Source: Anaspis maculata
Taxonomy: Eukaryota > Arthropoda > Insecta > Coleoptera > Scraptiidae
Direction of reading: 5' to 3'
Assembly: GCA_949128115.1 (NCBI GenBank)
Contig: OX421968.1
Location: 24,660,377-24,724,376, forward strand
Length of the DNA: 64,000 nt
A program made the position numbers and the translations under genes. Positions 44,901 to 55,151 of the stretch are shown piece after piece. Positions within the stretch are counted from its first letter, which is position 1, and every line of letters starts with the position of its first letter. The notes under the pieces were generated by a model. That model saw only the letters and a program-made list of their open reading frames with translations. It was not told the origin of the DNA and made no database searches.

Positions 44901-47174
44901 TGTACCAAACGCAATATCTTGTCCACCATCGCTCGTGTTTTTGATCCCTTGGGATTAATTTCACCAGTGATTCTTGGAGCCAAGCTACTTGTCAAAGAGT
45001 TGTGGAAGGAGGGTCTCGACTGGGATGAGATTCCTCCTGCTTCTATCCTGACCATGTGGGAGACCTTTATAGAGCAGTTGTCGACTTTATCGCAGCTGAC
45101 GATTCCTCGTCACTTAAACGTTTCCGAGGGATCTGAAAGTTGCCTTCTAGGGTTCTGCGATGCTTCAGAAAAGGGTTTCGGCGCAGTGGTTTATTTACAC
45201 CCCGTTTCTTCCTCCGGAAGGATAACCAATGCGCTGATTTGTGCCAAGTCTCGCGTCTCACCTTTGAAAGTGGTTTCCATTCCTAGGTTAGAGCTCTGTG
45301 CAGCTGTTCTTCTGTCCAAATTGATGCGATTTCTTTTGAAAACGTTCGAAAATCTAGTCCGTTTCAAAAAAATCTTTGCATTTTCGGATTCAACTATTGC
45401 CTTGAGTTGGATACATTCATCGCCGCACCGCTGGAATACTTTCGTAAGTAACCGAATCACGAAAATTCAAGAAAATTTGTCTCCGCAGTTTTGGTATCAC
45501 ATTCCAGGATGTGAGAATCCTGCCGATTGCTTATCTCGAGGTTTGACACCTTCTCAGCTTTCAGAACACCCTCTTTGGTTTTCTGGCCCGCCTTGGGCTA
45601 GCACCCCAGAAAGTGATTGGTCGATTGTCCCTTTCACATCACCTGGTTTGGACAGGGTGCCTGAAGAAAAACCCGTAACTTTGTCTGTTTTCCAGACTAC
45701 GCATCCCTTGTTGTCGCTGGTTGAAAATTGTTCTTCCTGGAGCAAACTGTTGCGCTCATGTGTTTACGTCTTGAGATTTTGTCACATCTTGTCTATTGAA
45801 GAGAATGTAATTGCAGCACCAGATTTGGAAAGGGCTGAAATGGTTCTGATTCGCGTGGTTCAGAGTCTACATTTTGCTTCAGATCTCGAACGTCTGAAGA
45901 GAGATGAGCCTTGTTCTTCGCAGTTGAGAAAGCTGCACCCTTTTTTGCTTGATGGTGTGATCCGTGTTGGAGGCCGTTTGCGACATGCAGAAATCAGCTA
46001 TGATCATTGCCATCCCATTCTTCTTCCAAAAAAGGATAGACTTGTGATGTTGATCATCGATTATCATCACCGGACAAATCTTCATACGGGTCCGAACCTT
46101 CTGTTGTCGCTTCTCCGCCAAAAGTATTGGATTTTGTCCGCTAGATCAGTTGTTCGCCAACGAGTACGCATGTGCAACTTATGCTTCCGTGTTCGTCCCA
46201 AACCGACTTTTCCTCTTATGGGTGATTTACCTGGCTATCGGGTCCGACCGTCGAAGGCTTTTTTCCACACCGGAGTCGACTATGCCGGCCCTTTCTATAT
46301 TTCTTTACGGCGTGGAAGAGGTTTCAAATCACAAAAGGCTTACTTGTGTTTGTTTGTGTGCATGACCACCAAAGCTTTGCATCTCGAGTTGGCTTCTGAC
46401 CTGAGCACCGCTTGTTTCATGTCCGCTTTGAAACGATTTCTTTCTCGTCGTGGCTGTTGCTCCACCTTGTATTCGGATTGCGGTTCGAATTTTTTAGGTG
46501 CTCGCGCACAGCTTGATGAGTTGTTCTCCTTCCTCAAATCCAATGAGTTCATTGCTGAGTTTGGCAATGAGCTTGCCGAACAACGAATTTCTTGGAAATT
46601 CAACCCGCCATCTAGTCCTCATTTTGGTGGACTGTGGGAGAGTGCTGTCAAATCCGTGAAAGCTCATTTATACAGGGTAGTTGGAGCTCAAATTCTCACG
46701 TACGAAGAATTTTCTACCGTTCTCGCTCAAATCGAAGCCCTTCTAAATTCTCGGCCCTTGACCAGTCTTAGTGAGGATCCCTCGGAACCGACGGCTCTCA
46801 CTCCCGCGCATTTCCTTACATCGACGCCGCTGAAATCTTTGCCATCGCGTGATGTCACGGATCTTCCTATCAACCGATTGGATCGTTCCCAGTTGCTGGA
46901 CTCTATTGTGCAGAATTTTTGGAAGCGTTGGAGTATCGAATATCTGCACACAATGCAGGCGAGGCAAAAATGGAATACGCCTAGCCACCCAGTAATCCCG
47001 GGAGCCATCGTTGTTGTGGTGAGTGACGTGTCACCACCGCTTGAGTGGCCGCTAGGAAGAGTGGAGGCGGTTTACCCGGGTAAAGATGGCGTTGCACGCG
47101 TGGCTCTGGTCCGTACATCAAGGGGTAGTTACAAGCGTCCTGTCGTGAAGCTGTGTCCTTTGCCTTCTCAGTGA
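41973..47174 (+). CDS. gag-pol: BEL/Pao Gag-Pol polyprotein
   Basis: 1733 codons, no interruption. The second Met (42003, MDPTECKIKV) is the likelier start, since the first ten residues are hydrophobic lead-in. Domains: Gag DUF1759-type region from ~127 (LPKLELPRFSGDLAEWPIFY) to ~290; zinc knuckles from 342 (CSVCNKGSHYLYHC) to ~410; aspartic protease with LLDPGSQSNLI (Asp 478); RT with YVDD (~887-890); RNase H (LGFCDASEKG, Asp ~1063; SDSTIALSWI); integrase zinc finger (~1360-1405) and catalytic D1436 (GVDYAGPF), D1502 (YSDCGSNF), E1556 (GLWESAVK); C-terminal DUF5641-type domain (PLGRVEAVYPGKDG, ~1690). Oddity: the protease triad reads Asp-Pro-Gly where Asp-Ser-Gly or Asp-Thr-Gly is normal. 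BEL elements express this as one polyprotein, as seen here. Confidence 0.96.
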   Translation: MAVLTFIFLVMDPTECKIKVLTSKKEVYFQRIQNLYDLAKNVKDQNKFNQFVIRFESFEDTKQLFADCVEQINLLELGKDKDYQVNLAPLEAFDELCCYIQIVAKKKIPPPVTTSLVTPPPPSKPKLPKLELPRFSGDLAEWPIFYETFKASVHDSKDYTSTEKVQYLLGKLSGRALSTCAGITPTGDNYDILWKNLVEKYQDTRALAQTYLKSLFSFKALTSDDNLEIFVESFVPSFQALKNLKLTDLADFIMLYLALSKVDPDTEKAFEMSARKSTIPTFSEFVTFVKEQSKIINRMPRKTVAKLPTSLSKSKPLHQSFIVNKPEPHPPPKCTSDSPQNCSVCNKGSHYLYHCSKFLKFTPADRFKVIKDDGRCVNCLSCRHQVRNCQSKINCGICKKRHHTLLHFPEKLEDKRESETSEVPAPPVQPATSSVLSSLCSNFPEPKIAHNTTVLLSTALVQLWNSSGVNHSIRILLDPGSQSNLITANCCRKIGLKFFKHASSVKGIGAIPCSVSGYANFSFAPHFDPETRFDVSASVVDRISDSLPSAPVDLSCLEFVKKLLLADEKFYEPQEVDAIIGAELYPCLLGSEKVTDASSRVVAVQTSLGFVLMGAAPILENVSPSQQTFCSFSEPPLESLVQKFWELEDMGSSIPLSPDDVLCEKIYASTVSRGLGGKYSVDLPFKDDPCLLGNSFISAERRFFSLEKRLNSSPSLRLDYNAAMQNYIDSGHMSQIGQACDVPVEGYYIPHQAVFKPGSVSTPLRIVFDASCKSSSLYSLNDLLHTGPKLQSDPLQILLNFRLFPIAVTADIRKMYLQIWVNPSQRKYQRVLFRFSPEDPLMVYELNTVTFGIKSSPFLAIRTIQQLAMDESKNYPYASSVILRSFYVDDLALSALNFDQMLTLFHDLVSLFGLGGFVLTKWSSNSLNLLKEIPSDLRLTKEDVTFDPHANLKVLGLQWHPTEDTFSFQVSLKSNVCTKRNILSTIARVFDPLGLISPVILGAKLLVKELWKEGLDWDEIPPASILTMWETFIEQLSTLSQLTIPRHLNVSEGSESCLLGFCDASEKGFGAVVYLHPVSSSGRITNALICAKSRVSPLKVVSIPRLELCAAVLLSKLMRFLLKTFENLVRFKKIFAFSDSTIALSWIHSSPHRWNTFVSNRITKIQENLSPQFWYHIPGCENPADCLSRGLTPSQLSEHPLWFSGPPWASTPESDWSIVPFTSPGLDRVPEEKPVTLSVFQTTHPLLSLVENCSSWSKLLRSCVYVLRFCHILSIEENVIAAPDLERAEMVLIRVVQSLHFASDLERLKRDEPCSSQLRKLHPFLLDGVIRVGGRLRHAEISYDHCHPILLPKKDRLVMLIIDYHHRTNLHTGPNLLLSLLRQKYWILSARSVVRQRVRMCNLCFRVRPKPTFPLMGDLPGYRVRPSKAFFHTGVDYAGPFYISLRRGRGFKSQKAYLCLFVCMTTKALHLELASDLSTACFMSALKRFLSRRGCCSTLYSDCGSNFLGARAQLDELFSFLKSNEFIAEFGNELAEQRISWKFNPPSSPHFGGLWESAVKSVKAHLYRVVGAQILTYEEFSTVLAQIEALLNSRPLTSLSEDPSEPTALTPAHFLTSTPLKSLPSRDVTDLPINRLDRSQLLDSIVQNFWKRWSIEYLHTMQARQKWNTPSHPVIPGAIVVVVSDVSPPLEWPLGRVEAVYPGKDGVARVALVRTSRGSYKRPVVKLCPLPSQ

Positions 47175-47253
47175 AGGTGACTAAATTTTCATTATTTGTA
47201 AATAATTTTGCTCCTCATTTTTATTTTCTTTATTTGTTCAACGCGGGGGGGAA

Positions 47254-47647
47254 TGTTGGGGCCATCCCTAACCACCTGTATTAGTTTATTTATTTAATTC
47301 TGCAACCAGAAATACGTCTCTTTAGTTTTAATGCGAGAGCGCCTTTTTTGCTCCGTGTTATCGTTGTTCGAATTTTGGTACTTACACACGTGAATTAAAA
47401 CGCCGCCGCTTAATCAATTTCGATTAGAAGTTTTATATTTTACAAGTAAATTTTAGTTTTGTTTTTGAACATTTTGAAGATCTTTTTAAGTTAAACTCAT
47501 TTCCTGCTTTCCCTTCCTTCCTTTTACCACCCTTTGTGTTGCCCAGTGAGTTTGTTTTTTTTGCATCACATCATCCGACTGACTGCATTGGTAAGTTCAT
47601 TTTCATTTTATTATACAGTCCACTTAATTTTTCGCGAATATTCAACA
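47254..47647 (+). repeat. BEL 3' LTR
   Basis: Identical by eye to 41502-41895 and followed by AATAT. Immediately upstream (47242-47253) is the purine tract GCGGGGGGGAA, the likely plus-strand primer. Confidence 0.95.
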
Positions 47648-47759
47648 AATATTCCTGTTAATTTTTTATTGTTTCTTTGCGATCAACTGGAAATTCTTAA
47701 CAATTTATTTTCGAAAAACATTATAAAAAGAGTAAAATATACATGACTAGACATTGATA

Positions 47760-48420
47760 CAGTGTTGGCTATATGCTATGCATTCGCGTACTCTGCGATT
47801 TCCTACGGTATCATTGCTTGGGGCGGGCTGTTGACGTGAGCCGCGTATTTATTCTTCAGAAGAGGCTGGTCAGGTTGATTTTTCGGTTGCCACACCGTGA
47901 GTCTTGCCGCGAATATTTCAAAAGCAGAAAAATAGTGACTGTGTGTTCACTTTATCTGTATAGAATTCTCACCTATATCTATAACAAAAAGTCTGAATTT
48001 TCTGTCGCGGACAGTGATTATTTTACCCGTAACGGTGATATCCGAAGGCCGCGGAGGGCTCGACACGCCTTCCAGGAGAAAGCACCATCTAAAGCCGGAT
48101 GCAGGCTCTTCAATAGACTGCTTTCATCAACTAAACTTAAAACAAATCCCCAAAAATTCAAACATTTGTTGAAACATCATCTCATCCGGGGTTGCTATTA
48201 CACGGTCGGTGAGTTTATGGAGCATGGCTGATCGAGGCTTGCCTGTTTTGTTGTTTGTTGAAATTATATTGTCTCTTTTTTGTCAAAAAATGTGTTGTTT
48301 TTAGTTGTATGCTTACGTGATCGTACATTATTTTACTGTACAGCATATGACTGTACCCCATGTTGACTTACCTATGTACATACAGTATCAAGAAAAGGTA
48401 AATAAAGATTATGATTATGA
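47760..48420 (+). pseudogene. Non-LTR retrotransposon 3' end (5'-truncated)
   Basis: The frame 47773-48231 encodes FILQKRLVRLIFRLPHRESC, then YFKSRKIVTVCSLYLYRIL and a C-terminus with LLKHHLIRGCYYTVGEFM. These are typical of the region after the RT domain in Jockey/CR1-like elements. RT and endonuclease are absent. After the stop there is a ~180-base 3' UTR ending at ~48400-48420 in AAATAAAGATTATGATTATG, a short simple-repeat tail. It differs from the 13-14.7 kb relic. Confidence 0.75.
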
Positions 48421-49537
48421 TCATAGAACAGAACTTCAAAAAAGTAAAATAAAAATATAATTAAGAATAATAGATGTTACAATAGAAAAGTAATACATAT
48501 GGGTACATATGTTCATCAGTCTATGAACAGCCTTTTCTTGGTTTCCTCCCTGAAAACGTTTCTTTCAATTTCTAGCTCCAAATGGTGTTTGATTTTGGAA
48601 ATTTTTATTTTTTTCAATGGTGAACTAGCCATCACTGTCTAAATGATGTCTGATAGATCAGGCATTCGTTTTTTCTTGATCACCTGGGCAAATGCCACAG
48701 ACACAAGTCTTTTTACTGGAGAGCACATCTTATTGCCTGAAAAAAAAAATCACCTCACCTACCTAAGTGATCAACCAATAGTACTGAAAAACAATGTGCA
48801 TGCATAAACGGTGAAGAACTATTTTTGAAAAGATGAGATCATAGTATAGTAGCAAGTGAATATTTGTCTCACCAGGTAAATTCAACTTATCTGGTGAATG
48901 TTTCCAGAAATGTGGTGCTGTCTTTGCTTTTTTTTGCAATTGTGAACATAAGCAAAACATTGCATTGCGGTTCTCTTCTGCAACGCCTTGTCATTTGCTA
49001 CCACCTGGCGACACATTCCAATTTTGGGCAAACTACATCTCTCCAAATCTTGACGAAAATGTTTCCAGATGCAGGCTTTTTCTGGGGTTGTCCACCTCTT
49101 TCGATTGATACCTGTTCCTAAAACCAACCAAGTATAAAATAAAACCGTTATTATAGTGACTATATAATACATTGAACAAGAACCAATCAAAACTCTTGAA
49201 ATGCGCATAGGCAGCCAATCAGCACGTCTCTACGCTTACCACCCCGGCAATACAGGCGTCCTCCTTGACGTAAATATTATCGCTGTGGTACCGTGGTCCT
49301 TCCCCCTCTCCCAGACCAGGGCAGTGACTGTCATTCAGAGCGCATTTACGCAATGTCAGTGCTGTCAGTTGTCACTGGTTGTCACAATCAAAATATATGA
49401 AACTGAACATTGCAAGAACGTTTTCCATGCATTATAGAGCATTTTCTACCATTTAAAGGTATAAGTATTCCCACTTTCCTAGTAAATTTTCATTCCACAC
49501 CGTTAGTTGTTAAATTTTGTGCTTTTTGATTTATAGG
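48421..49537. other. No gene recognised
   Basis: AT-rich sequence with scattered short open frames and no motif. A GTCAGTGCTGTCAGTTGTCAC stretch near 49350 resembles the TGTCA-rich block at 3750-3800. Confidence 0.4.
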
Positions 49538-49795
49538 AGAAGAAAAAAAGAAGCCCAAGTTTTGTTGAACTGGGAACAGGACACACGCTGTTTAATTTTC
49601 CAAGAGGAATCTCAATTTTATCTACTCACGGCCTTCACCAAAAATGGCTTATACAACGGCTTTCAAATAACAAGCAGACGCTTCTGCTACATCAAAGAAA
49701 AATGTCCTTCGGTTTCGTTAAAAACATTGAATCAAGATACAACTTTGCATGTGAAGACTCTCCCCAGCCTGTTACAATATTTGAGTGAATTGTGA
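49538..49795 (+). CDS. Uncharacterised terminal-exon-like frame
   Basis: A plausible 3' splice site (pyrimidine-rich TTTGTGCTTTTTGATTTATAG) at ~49518-49538 precedes 85 codons: basic start, LLNWEQDTRCLIFQEESQFY, LLTAFTKNGLYNGF, ending in LPSLLQYLSEL and a stop. The composition looks protein-like, with balanced charged and aromatic residues. The alternation with L-L-T-A loosely recalls small alpha/beta nuclease folds, but I make no functional claim. It could be the last exon of a TE or host gene whose earlier exons are not recognisable upstream. Confidence 0.35.
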   Translation, partial: RRKKEAQVLLNWEQDTRCLIFQEESQFYLLTAFTKNGLYNGFQITSRRFCYIKEKCPSVSLKTLNQDTTLHVKTLPSLLQYLSEL

Positions 49796-50039
49796 TAACA
49801 TAAAGTGTAGGCAATAGTTTTTTTATCTATCCATGCATGCTTTACTGGAGTATGTGTCTTGAATCTCAACTTCGTGTCACTAACTTACCGTTCATGCAAT
49901 AATCATGTTTTTTTAAGTATGTTCCTCGACTTTCAACTTTAAAATGTTGCTCTTTATCCGGTCTAACATCGCTGCTAGAATTTGTTATTTGTCAGGGTGA
50001 TTCACGACATATACGACATGATTAAATGGCATGTAGAGG

Positions 50040-50363
50040 CTATCGAGGTAGAGCCAAACAAATACAAGCTACTACACACACCTGACGAGAGTTGTACTTG
50101 TCGTCTCCTTGTCTCCTTAGAGTTGCAAGTGCAGAAGCTCTTTCTGCAGAGTTCTTCTGCATCGCAATAATTTTTTTGACTTCCGGTTCTTCGCCATGTT
50201 TTCCAAAAAAGTGAATTCTGACATCAGTTCTCATTTTTCCACAGAACAGGCAGGAATGAAGCTTCGACGGTAAAGGTCGTTTGTCTCGAAGGACACCAGG
50301 TGAGGCGGCAGGTGGGGCGGCCGCAGACGGGTCCACTGACGGGACGGCTGATGAGGCACCATA
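50040..50363 (-). pseudogene. C2H2-type zinc-finger exon cut by element A
   Basis: On the minus strand: an Ala/Pro-rich stretch, then CLFCGKMRTDVRIHFFGKHG and EEPEVKKIIAMQKNSAER...LRRQGDDKYN. This is the C-x2-C...H-x4-H finger with the EPEV and LR-x2-G-D blocks found at the start of many uncharacterised invertebrate proteins. A good donor site (CAG|GTGTGTG) ends the exon at ~50082. The 5' side is interrupted at 50363 by element A, so the gene or source element was broken by that insertion. No continuation is visible right of B at 62224. Confidence 0.5.
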
Positions 50364-51739
50364 GTCCAAGCGGTACACCAGGATTATCAGAAGAAAACGG
50401 CATTTCTATATACAAGTATGAAATTTGGTACACAGATTCTATTGACAGAAAGGAACATTTTGGTCCGCAGTTCTTTCCTCTAGGACGCGTATTTTCCAAA
50501 ATATGGAATTTTCAAGGAAAACATAGGACCGAATTTGTGAAAAACTGAAATGCATGCAACACACCTTTTCAAAGTGACTTTCTCACACAATTTGGGTTCG
50601 CAAAACATCACTAAGTGATAGAAAGTATTCAAGGTCACTATCTGACCTTCTTACCGGCGGTTTTCAAAGATGGCGGTCAAAAATTTTGATTTTTTCTTTG
50701 TTATTATAAATATGGCGTGTGAGGTGTCTTTTTTGACTAAAATAGGGTCTCTGATTCAATTAAAATAGGTATTGATACTCTAGGGAGCATCTAGCATCCA
50801 GAACCTGGAACCTCCTAGGAAAGCAAACTGAACTAAGATCGAGTAAAATGATGTTCACATAATATTATGCAATAATGATGGTTTCTTTCTATAAACAATT
50901 CACCAGTTCACCAAATAAAGTGAAATCACAGCATAATACAGTGTAAATAAAAATTTAAAACTGAATAATTTGAAAAGCCAGATGAAAATTAGCCATCAAG
51001 TACGAAAATTTCGATTTTTTTCGTTCTGATTGAAGATATAGCGTGTGAGGTCGACTTTTCCCACTGATCTAAGGCTTCCAATCCAGATAAAATGGGTGAA
51101 ATATTCTAGGAAGCACTTCAATGGTCCTAGACAGCCAATATCCTGTCAACATCACCAGAGAAATTGCCGATCTTCATGGAGAATTATTCTGGATCATGAA
51201 TGCAGTGTTCGTGATTCTGTTGCTAAAACTGAACACCTATATTATTAGAATCAATCCAAAGCACTTGGGGTGTGTTTTTAAGTCAACAATTTTTTTGTTT
51301 AGCGACTTCCGCGAAAGTAATCATCGGTCGCACGTTGGAATGCGAGCATCAAAAAGTGGGATATCAGGAAAAAGTTGTGCGTTTACCACGTAACATCACA
51401 ACTCACAACTTTATTCAAGTGTTACGTATTGAACAGTGCTTCCGGCTATAGTTGTGCTACCTGAAGATTCTTCAATCTTCAAACCAGGAAATTCAAAGAG
51501 GCGTGAGCGAGGGCGTGAGGTTTGTATCCGCCGTCTGTTTATTTCTAATTTTTAATTTAGTAATGTAGGTACTTTTCAAGTTATTTCTAGGAGGAGTTAT
51601 TTAGGTGTCTATACTCATTCATTTCACAACTAACAACTATTCTCGTGGTGCTAAAAGTGATACAGGCGTACTTTATAAGCGACACGTTAATTTCAACCTA
51701 CACGCTAAATTTGGAGATATTTAAAAATGCGGCAAATAA

Positions 51740-52512
51740 ATGGAAACTACTCCGATTCCTTGTTCACAACCTCATCGATCAAATCACCGGCACTTAGCAC
51801 TTTATCACCAACGTCAAGGGTATTTGTGTTTCTTCACAAGGCGACATCGAAACAGGCACATGCACAATGTTAGGTGCTTCACCATGGAAGACGCCGATGG
51901 CCGAATGATTCTTCACGTGAGGGATATTGCGAACAAGGTGAAGTCTTCTCTGTTCTCATTTCCTCTTCCGACACAGACGTACTGGTGCTAGGAGTATCAT
52001 TTTTGCAGGGGTTGTCAGAGCTTCGCTTAAGAGAACTTGGGTTCGTGTCGCCCCGTCATTCGACTGAGCGGGGGAGATGAAAACCTGAAGACCGTAGAAG
52101 AAGCAAGGCGAGTACTTTTCTGGAGTGGCGACAAGTCAGTCATAACTATACCAACCTCCAACCACCTACTCAAGGTGTACTTTTGAAGCGCTTCAAAAAG
52201 GCTGCCTACCAGGCAGGTCATATATCTGGACGATGTGACCTGTTGAAACCATCCTTGCCGTCGCCGAAGGACTGGGGGGCGGATGCTAGACGATGGTAGA
52301 TGGAAGATATTCGGGTCTGGTCAACTTTGTTGCCCATCTGGGCCGCATGTAGAGGGCTTGCCAGATGCGGTTGCCCTTCACAATGTAAGACGCAAAGATG
52401 CGGTTGTGGAAAGTACAACATACCTTGTACCTACTACAGTTTGCAAGAACTAAGAAATGACGCAGAGAATGCGTCAACACAAGTCACATATCACGCACTC
52501 TCCACTTTCTAA
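51740..52512 (+). pseudogene. XPG/FEN-like nuclease with Cys-rich tail, element A copy
   Basis: Frames shift several times, but ordered blocks are readable: MEDADGRMILHV (51889-51924), VLISSSDTDVLVLGVSF (to ~52000), a gap where ~500 bases present in B are missing, ENLKTVEEARRVLFW (~52080-52120), FKKAAYQAGHISGRCDLLKP (~52190-52250), then W-x(n)-CRGLARCGCPSQCKTQRCGC and CTYY (52320-52440). The SSDTDV acidic motif is characteristic of FEN/XPG/Asteroid-type PIN nucleases. The order SSDTDV ... KRAAYQAGHI ... Cys-rich tail matches a family of uncharacterised proteins I recall from cnidarian, mollusc and insect genomes. The frames are broken, so it is dead. Confidence 0.6.
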
Positions 52513-52810
52513 GAATCGAATCGAATTACAAATCTCGCAGTAATTTCTATTTCAGTTCCAAAACAACTGATGGTTAAATCTGACCCAAGAAGCAGCCCAG
52601 CCTCAGTGTTGTTTCATTTGTTCGTTATGTTAATTGTTACAAAATGTTCAAATTTTACTTCTGAGATAGCACAGCCGTTGGAGGTTGGGCGTTCTTTTAA
52701 AATGTGACGTGAGGTGTGACGTGACGACTTCTCCTTTAAATTGAACCTACCAGTATTCACACCATATTGTGCTGTGATTTCACTTCAATAGGTAAACTGG
52801 TTGATTTATA

Positions 52811-53014
52811 TGAATAATAAATGAATAAATAAATAAATGTTGTTCTCCTAGTCGGTTTTTGCCGTAAAAGTTTGTCGTTTGCCTATTTATTCACCAATTA
52901 ATTACCAAGAAAAGTGCGATTTCGAACAACATAAAACCCAAACTTTTCACTGGGAATCGAACCCGGGACTTCTGCAAAACAGGCAGCCACAGAACCGCCT
53001 GCGCAACGGGGCCG
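52811..53014 (-). mobile_element. tRNA-derived SINE in element A
   Basis: The minus strand starts GGCCCCGTTGCGCAGGCGG (A-box-like), then GGGTTCGATTCCCAG (B box), a short body and an AAAT-repeat tail (52811-52838). An equivalent copy sits at the same place in element B, so the SINE entered before A and B separated. It abuts the inner edge of the right TIR. Confidence 0.7.
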
Positions 53015-55151
53015 TCAATAAAAGAGACCATCATTATGCATATTACTTGAATTCATTTCACTAGATCTAGATCTTTGTTTAGTTTGCTTTCATAGGGGTA
53101 TTAGGGGTTCTAAGTTCTGGGTGCTACATGCTTCCTACAGTATCAATACCTATTTTATCCGAATCAGAGACCCTTAATTAGTCGGAAGAGACACCTCACA
53201 CGTCATATTTATAATAACAAGAAAAAAATCAAAATTTTTGACCGCCATCTTTGAAAACCGCCGGTGAAAGGGTAGTGATGTTTTGCAAACCTAGATTGTG
53301 TAAGAAAGTCACTTTAAAAAGGTGTGTTGCATGCATTTCAGTTTTTCACAAATTCGGTCCTATGTTTTTCTTGAAAATTCCATATTTTGGAAAATACGCG
53401 ACCTAGAGGAAGGAACTGCGGACCAAAATGTTTCTTTGTGTCAGTAGAATCTGTGTACCAAATTTCATACTTGTATATAGAAATGCCGTTTTTTTCTGTG
53501 TACCGCTTGGACTAGTCCAAGCGGTACACCAGGATTATCAGAAAAAAACGGCATTTCTATATACAAGTATGAAATTTAGTACACAGATTCTAGTGACACA
53601 AAGGAACATTTTGGTCCGCAGTTCCTTTCTCTAGGACGCGTATTTTCCAAAATATGGAATTTAAAAAAAACATAGGATCGAATTTGTGAAAAACTGGAAT
53701 GCATGCAACACACCTTTTCAAAGTGACTTGCTAACACAATTTGGGCTCACAAAACACAACTTAGTGATAAAAAGTATTCAAGGTCACTATCTGACCCTCT
53801 TACCGGCGGTTTTCAAGATGGCGGTCAAAAATTTGGATGTTTTCTTTGTTATTACAAGTATGGCGTGTGAGGTGTCTTTTCCGACTAATTAGGGGCCTCT
53901 GAATCAGATAAAATAGGTATTGATACTGTAGGGAGCATCTAGCACCCAGAATCTAGAACCCCTTAGGAAAGCAAACTAAACGAAGATCTAGTAAAATGAT
54001 TTTCAATCAATATTATGCGTTATTGATGGTCTCTTTTCATGTACATTCTACCAGTTCACCTACAACATAATACAGTGTAAATAAAAATTTAAAACTGATT
54101 AATTTGAAGAGCAAGCAAAAAATAGGCCATCAAGTACGAAAATTTCGATTTTTTTGTTCTTATTGAAGATATAGCGTGTGAAGTGGGCTTTCCCCACTGA
54201 TCTAGGGCCTCTAATTCAGATAAAATGGGTAAAATATTTTAGGAAGCACCCCAATGGTCGTCCTAGAAGCCAATACCCTGTCTACATCACCAGACAAATT
54301 GTCGATCTTCATGGAGAATTATTCTGGATTATGTATGCAGTGTTCGCAATTCTGTTGCTAAAATTATTGAACACCTATATTATTAAAATCAATTCAAAGC
54401 ACTTGGGGTGTATTCTTAGGTGAACAGTGAAGAAGGAAATGAAAAAAAAGTTTTTCAATAACCATGTAACATCACAACTTACAACTTTATTCAAGTGTTA
54501 CATATTGAACAGTGCTTCTGGCTATAGTTGTGCTAACTGAAGATTCTTCAATCTTCAAACCAGGGAATCCAAAGAGGCGTGACTTATTCATTCCACAACT
54601 AACAACTATTCTCGTGGTGCTAGAAGTGATAAGGGCAAACTTTATAAGCGACACGCTTATTGCAACCTAAATTTGGAGATATACACGGAAAAAAATTAAT
54701 GGTTGATCCAAAAAAATATTACTTCATCTAAGAAAATGCTACATTCATATATACGCGATTGAATGATTTTCTTCTGATGATACTATCGATTATTCAGATG
54801 TCCCTACTTGAGTCAAGAATACAGCAGTCTTGTACAGATGAATAAATGATATTCTAAAACAGAAAGAATATCGTTTTATTATTTCAAGTAGATGATATTG
54901 ACGTGTAACGATTGACTCAACTATGTGGTAGCTTTGTAACTAAGAAACCACAGTTATAATATGAGCAGATGGTTGATTTGAATCAAATAATGGGAAGCCT
55001 TACATCAACAAAATATAATGCGTTGGTTCAATTTCACGTATGCTTATTTTGAAGTTATTGTACTCTTGTGCTAAGGTTATTTTACTGCTTCGTTCAAGAA
55101 ATTGATGGTTCAATTTATAAGGGTTACTTTTTGAATTGAAATTGCGGGTAA

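Larger units (their letters stand above)
41502..47647 (+). mobile_element. Full-length BEL/Pao LTR retrotransposon
   Basis: A 6146-bp element flanked by the 5-bp duplication AATAT (41497-41501 and 47648-47652). The two 394-bp LTRs (TG...CA ends) lie at a constant offset of 5752 and look identical by eye. The order is LTR, tRNA-Tyr primer site, one long gag-pol frame, G-rich tract, LTR. The uninterrupted reading frame and identical LTRs make this the youngest-looking and potentially autonomous element in the window. Confidence 0.97.
50364..53512 (+). mobile_element. Element A: TA-flanked transposon with ~0.5 kb TIRs
   Basis: The left end GTCCAAGCGGTACACCAGG is inverted at the right end (GTGTACCGCTTGGAC, 53512). 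The inverted arms pair over ~530 bases (50364-50898 with ~53020-53512), with TA on each side. The interior carries a decayed plus-strand gene (51740-52512) and a SINE (52811-53014). Element B, homologous and in the same orientation, starts two bases further on and shares the TA. A lacks ~500 bases of the gene that B retains. TA targets are typical of Tc1/mariner-like elements, but TIR length and cargo do not fit that group well; the superfamily is unassigned. Confidence 0.75.

Noticed and set aside
43156..47008. Alternative frames within the BEL polyprotein
   Set aside because: They are overlapped by the 1733-codon frame that carries all conserved domains.
49538..49795. A small nuclease/toxin-like fold
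   Set aside because: The resemblance is limited to a loose L-L-T-A pattern; no catalytic residues can be assigned.
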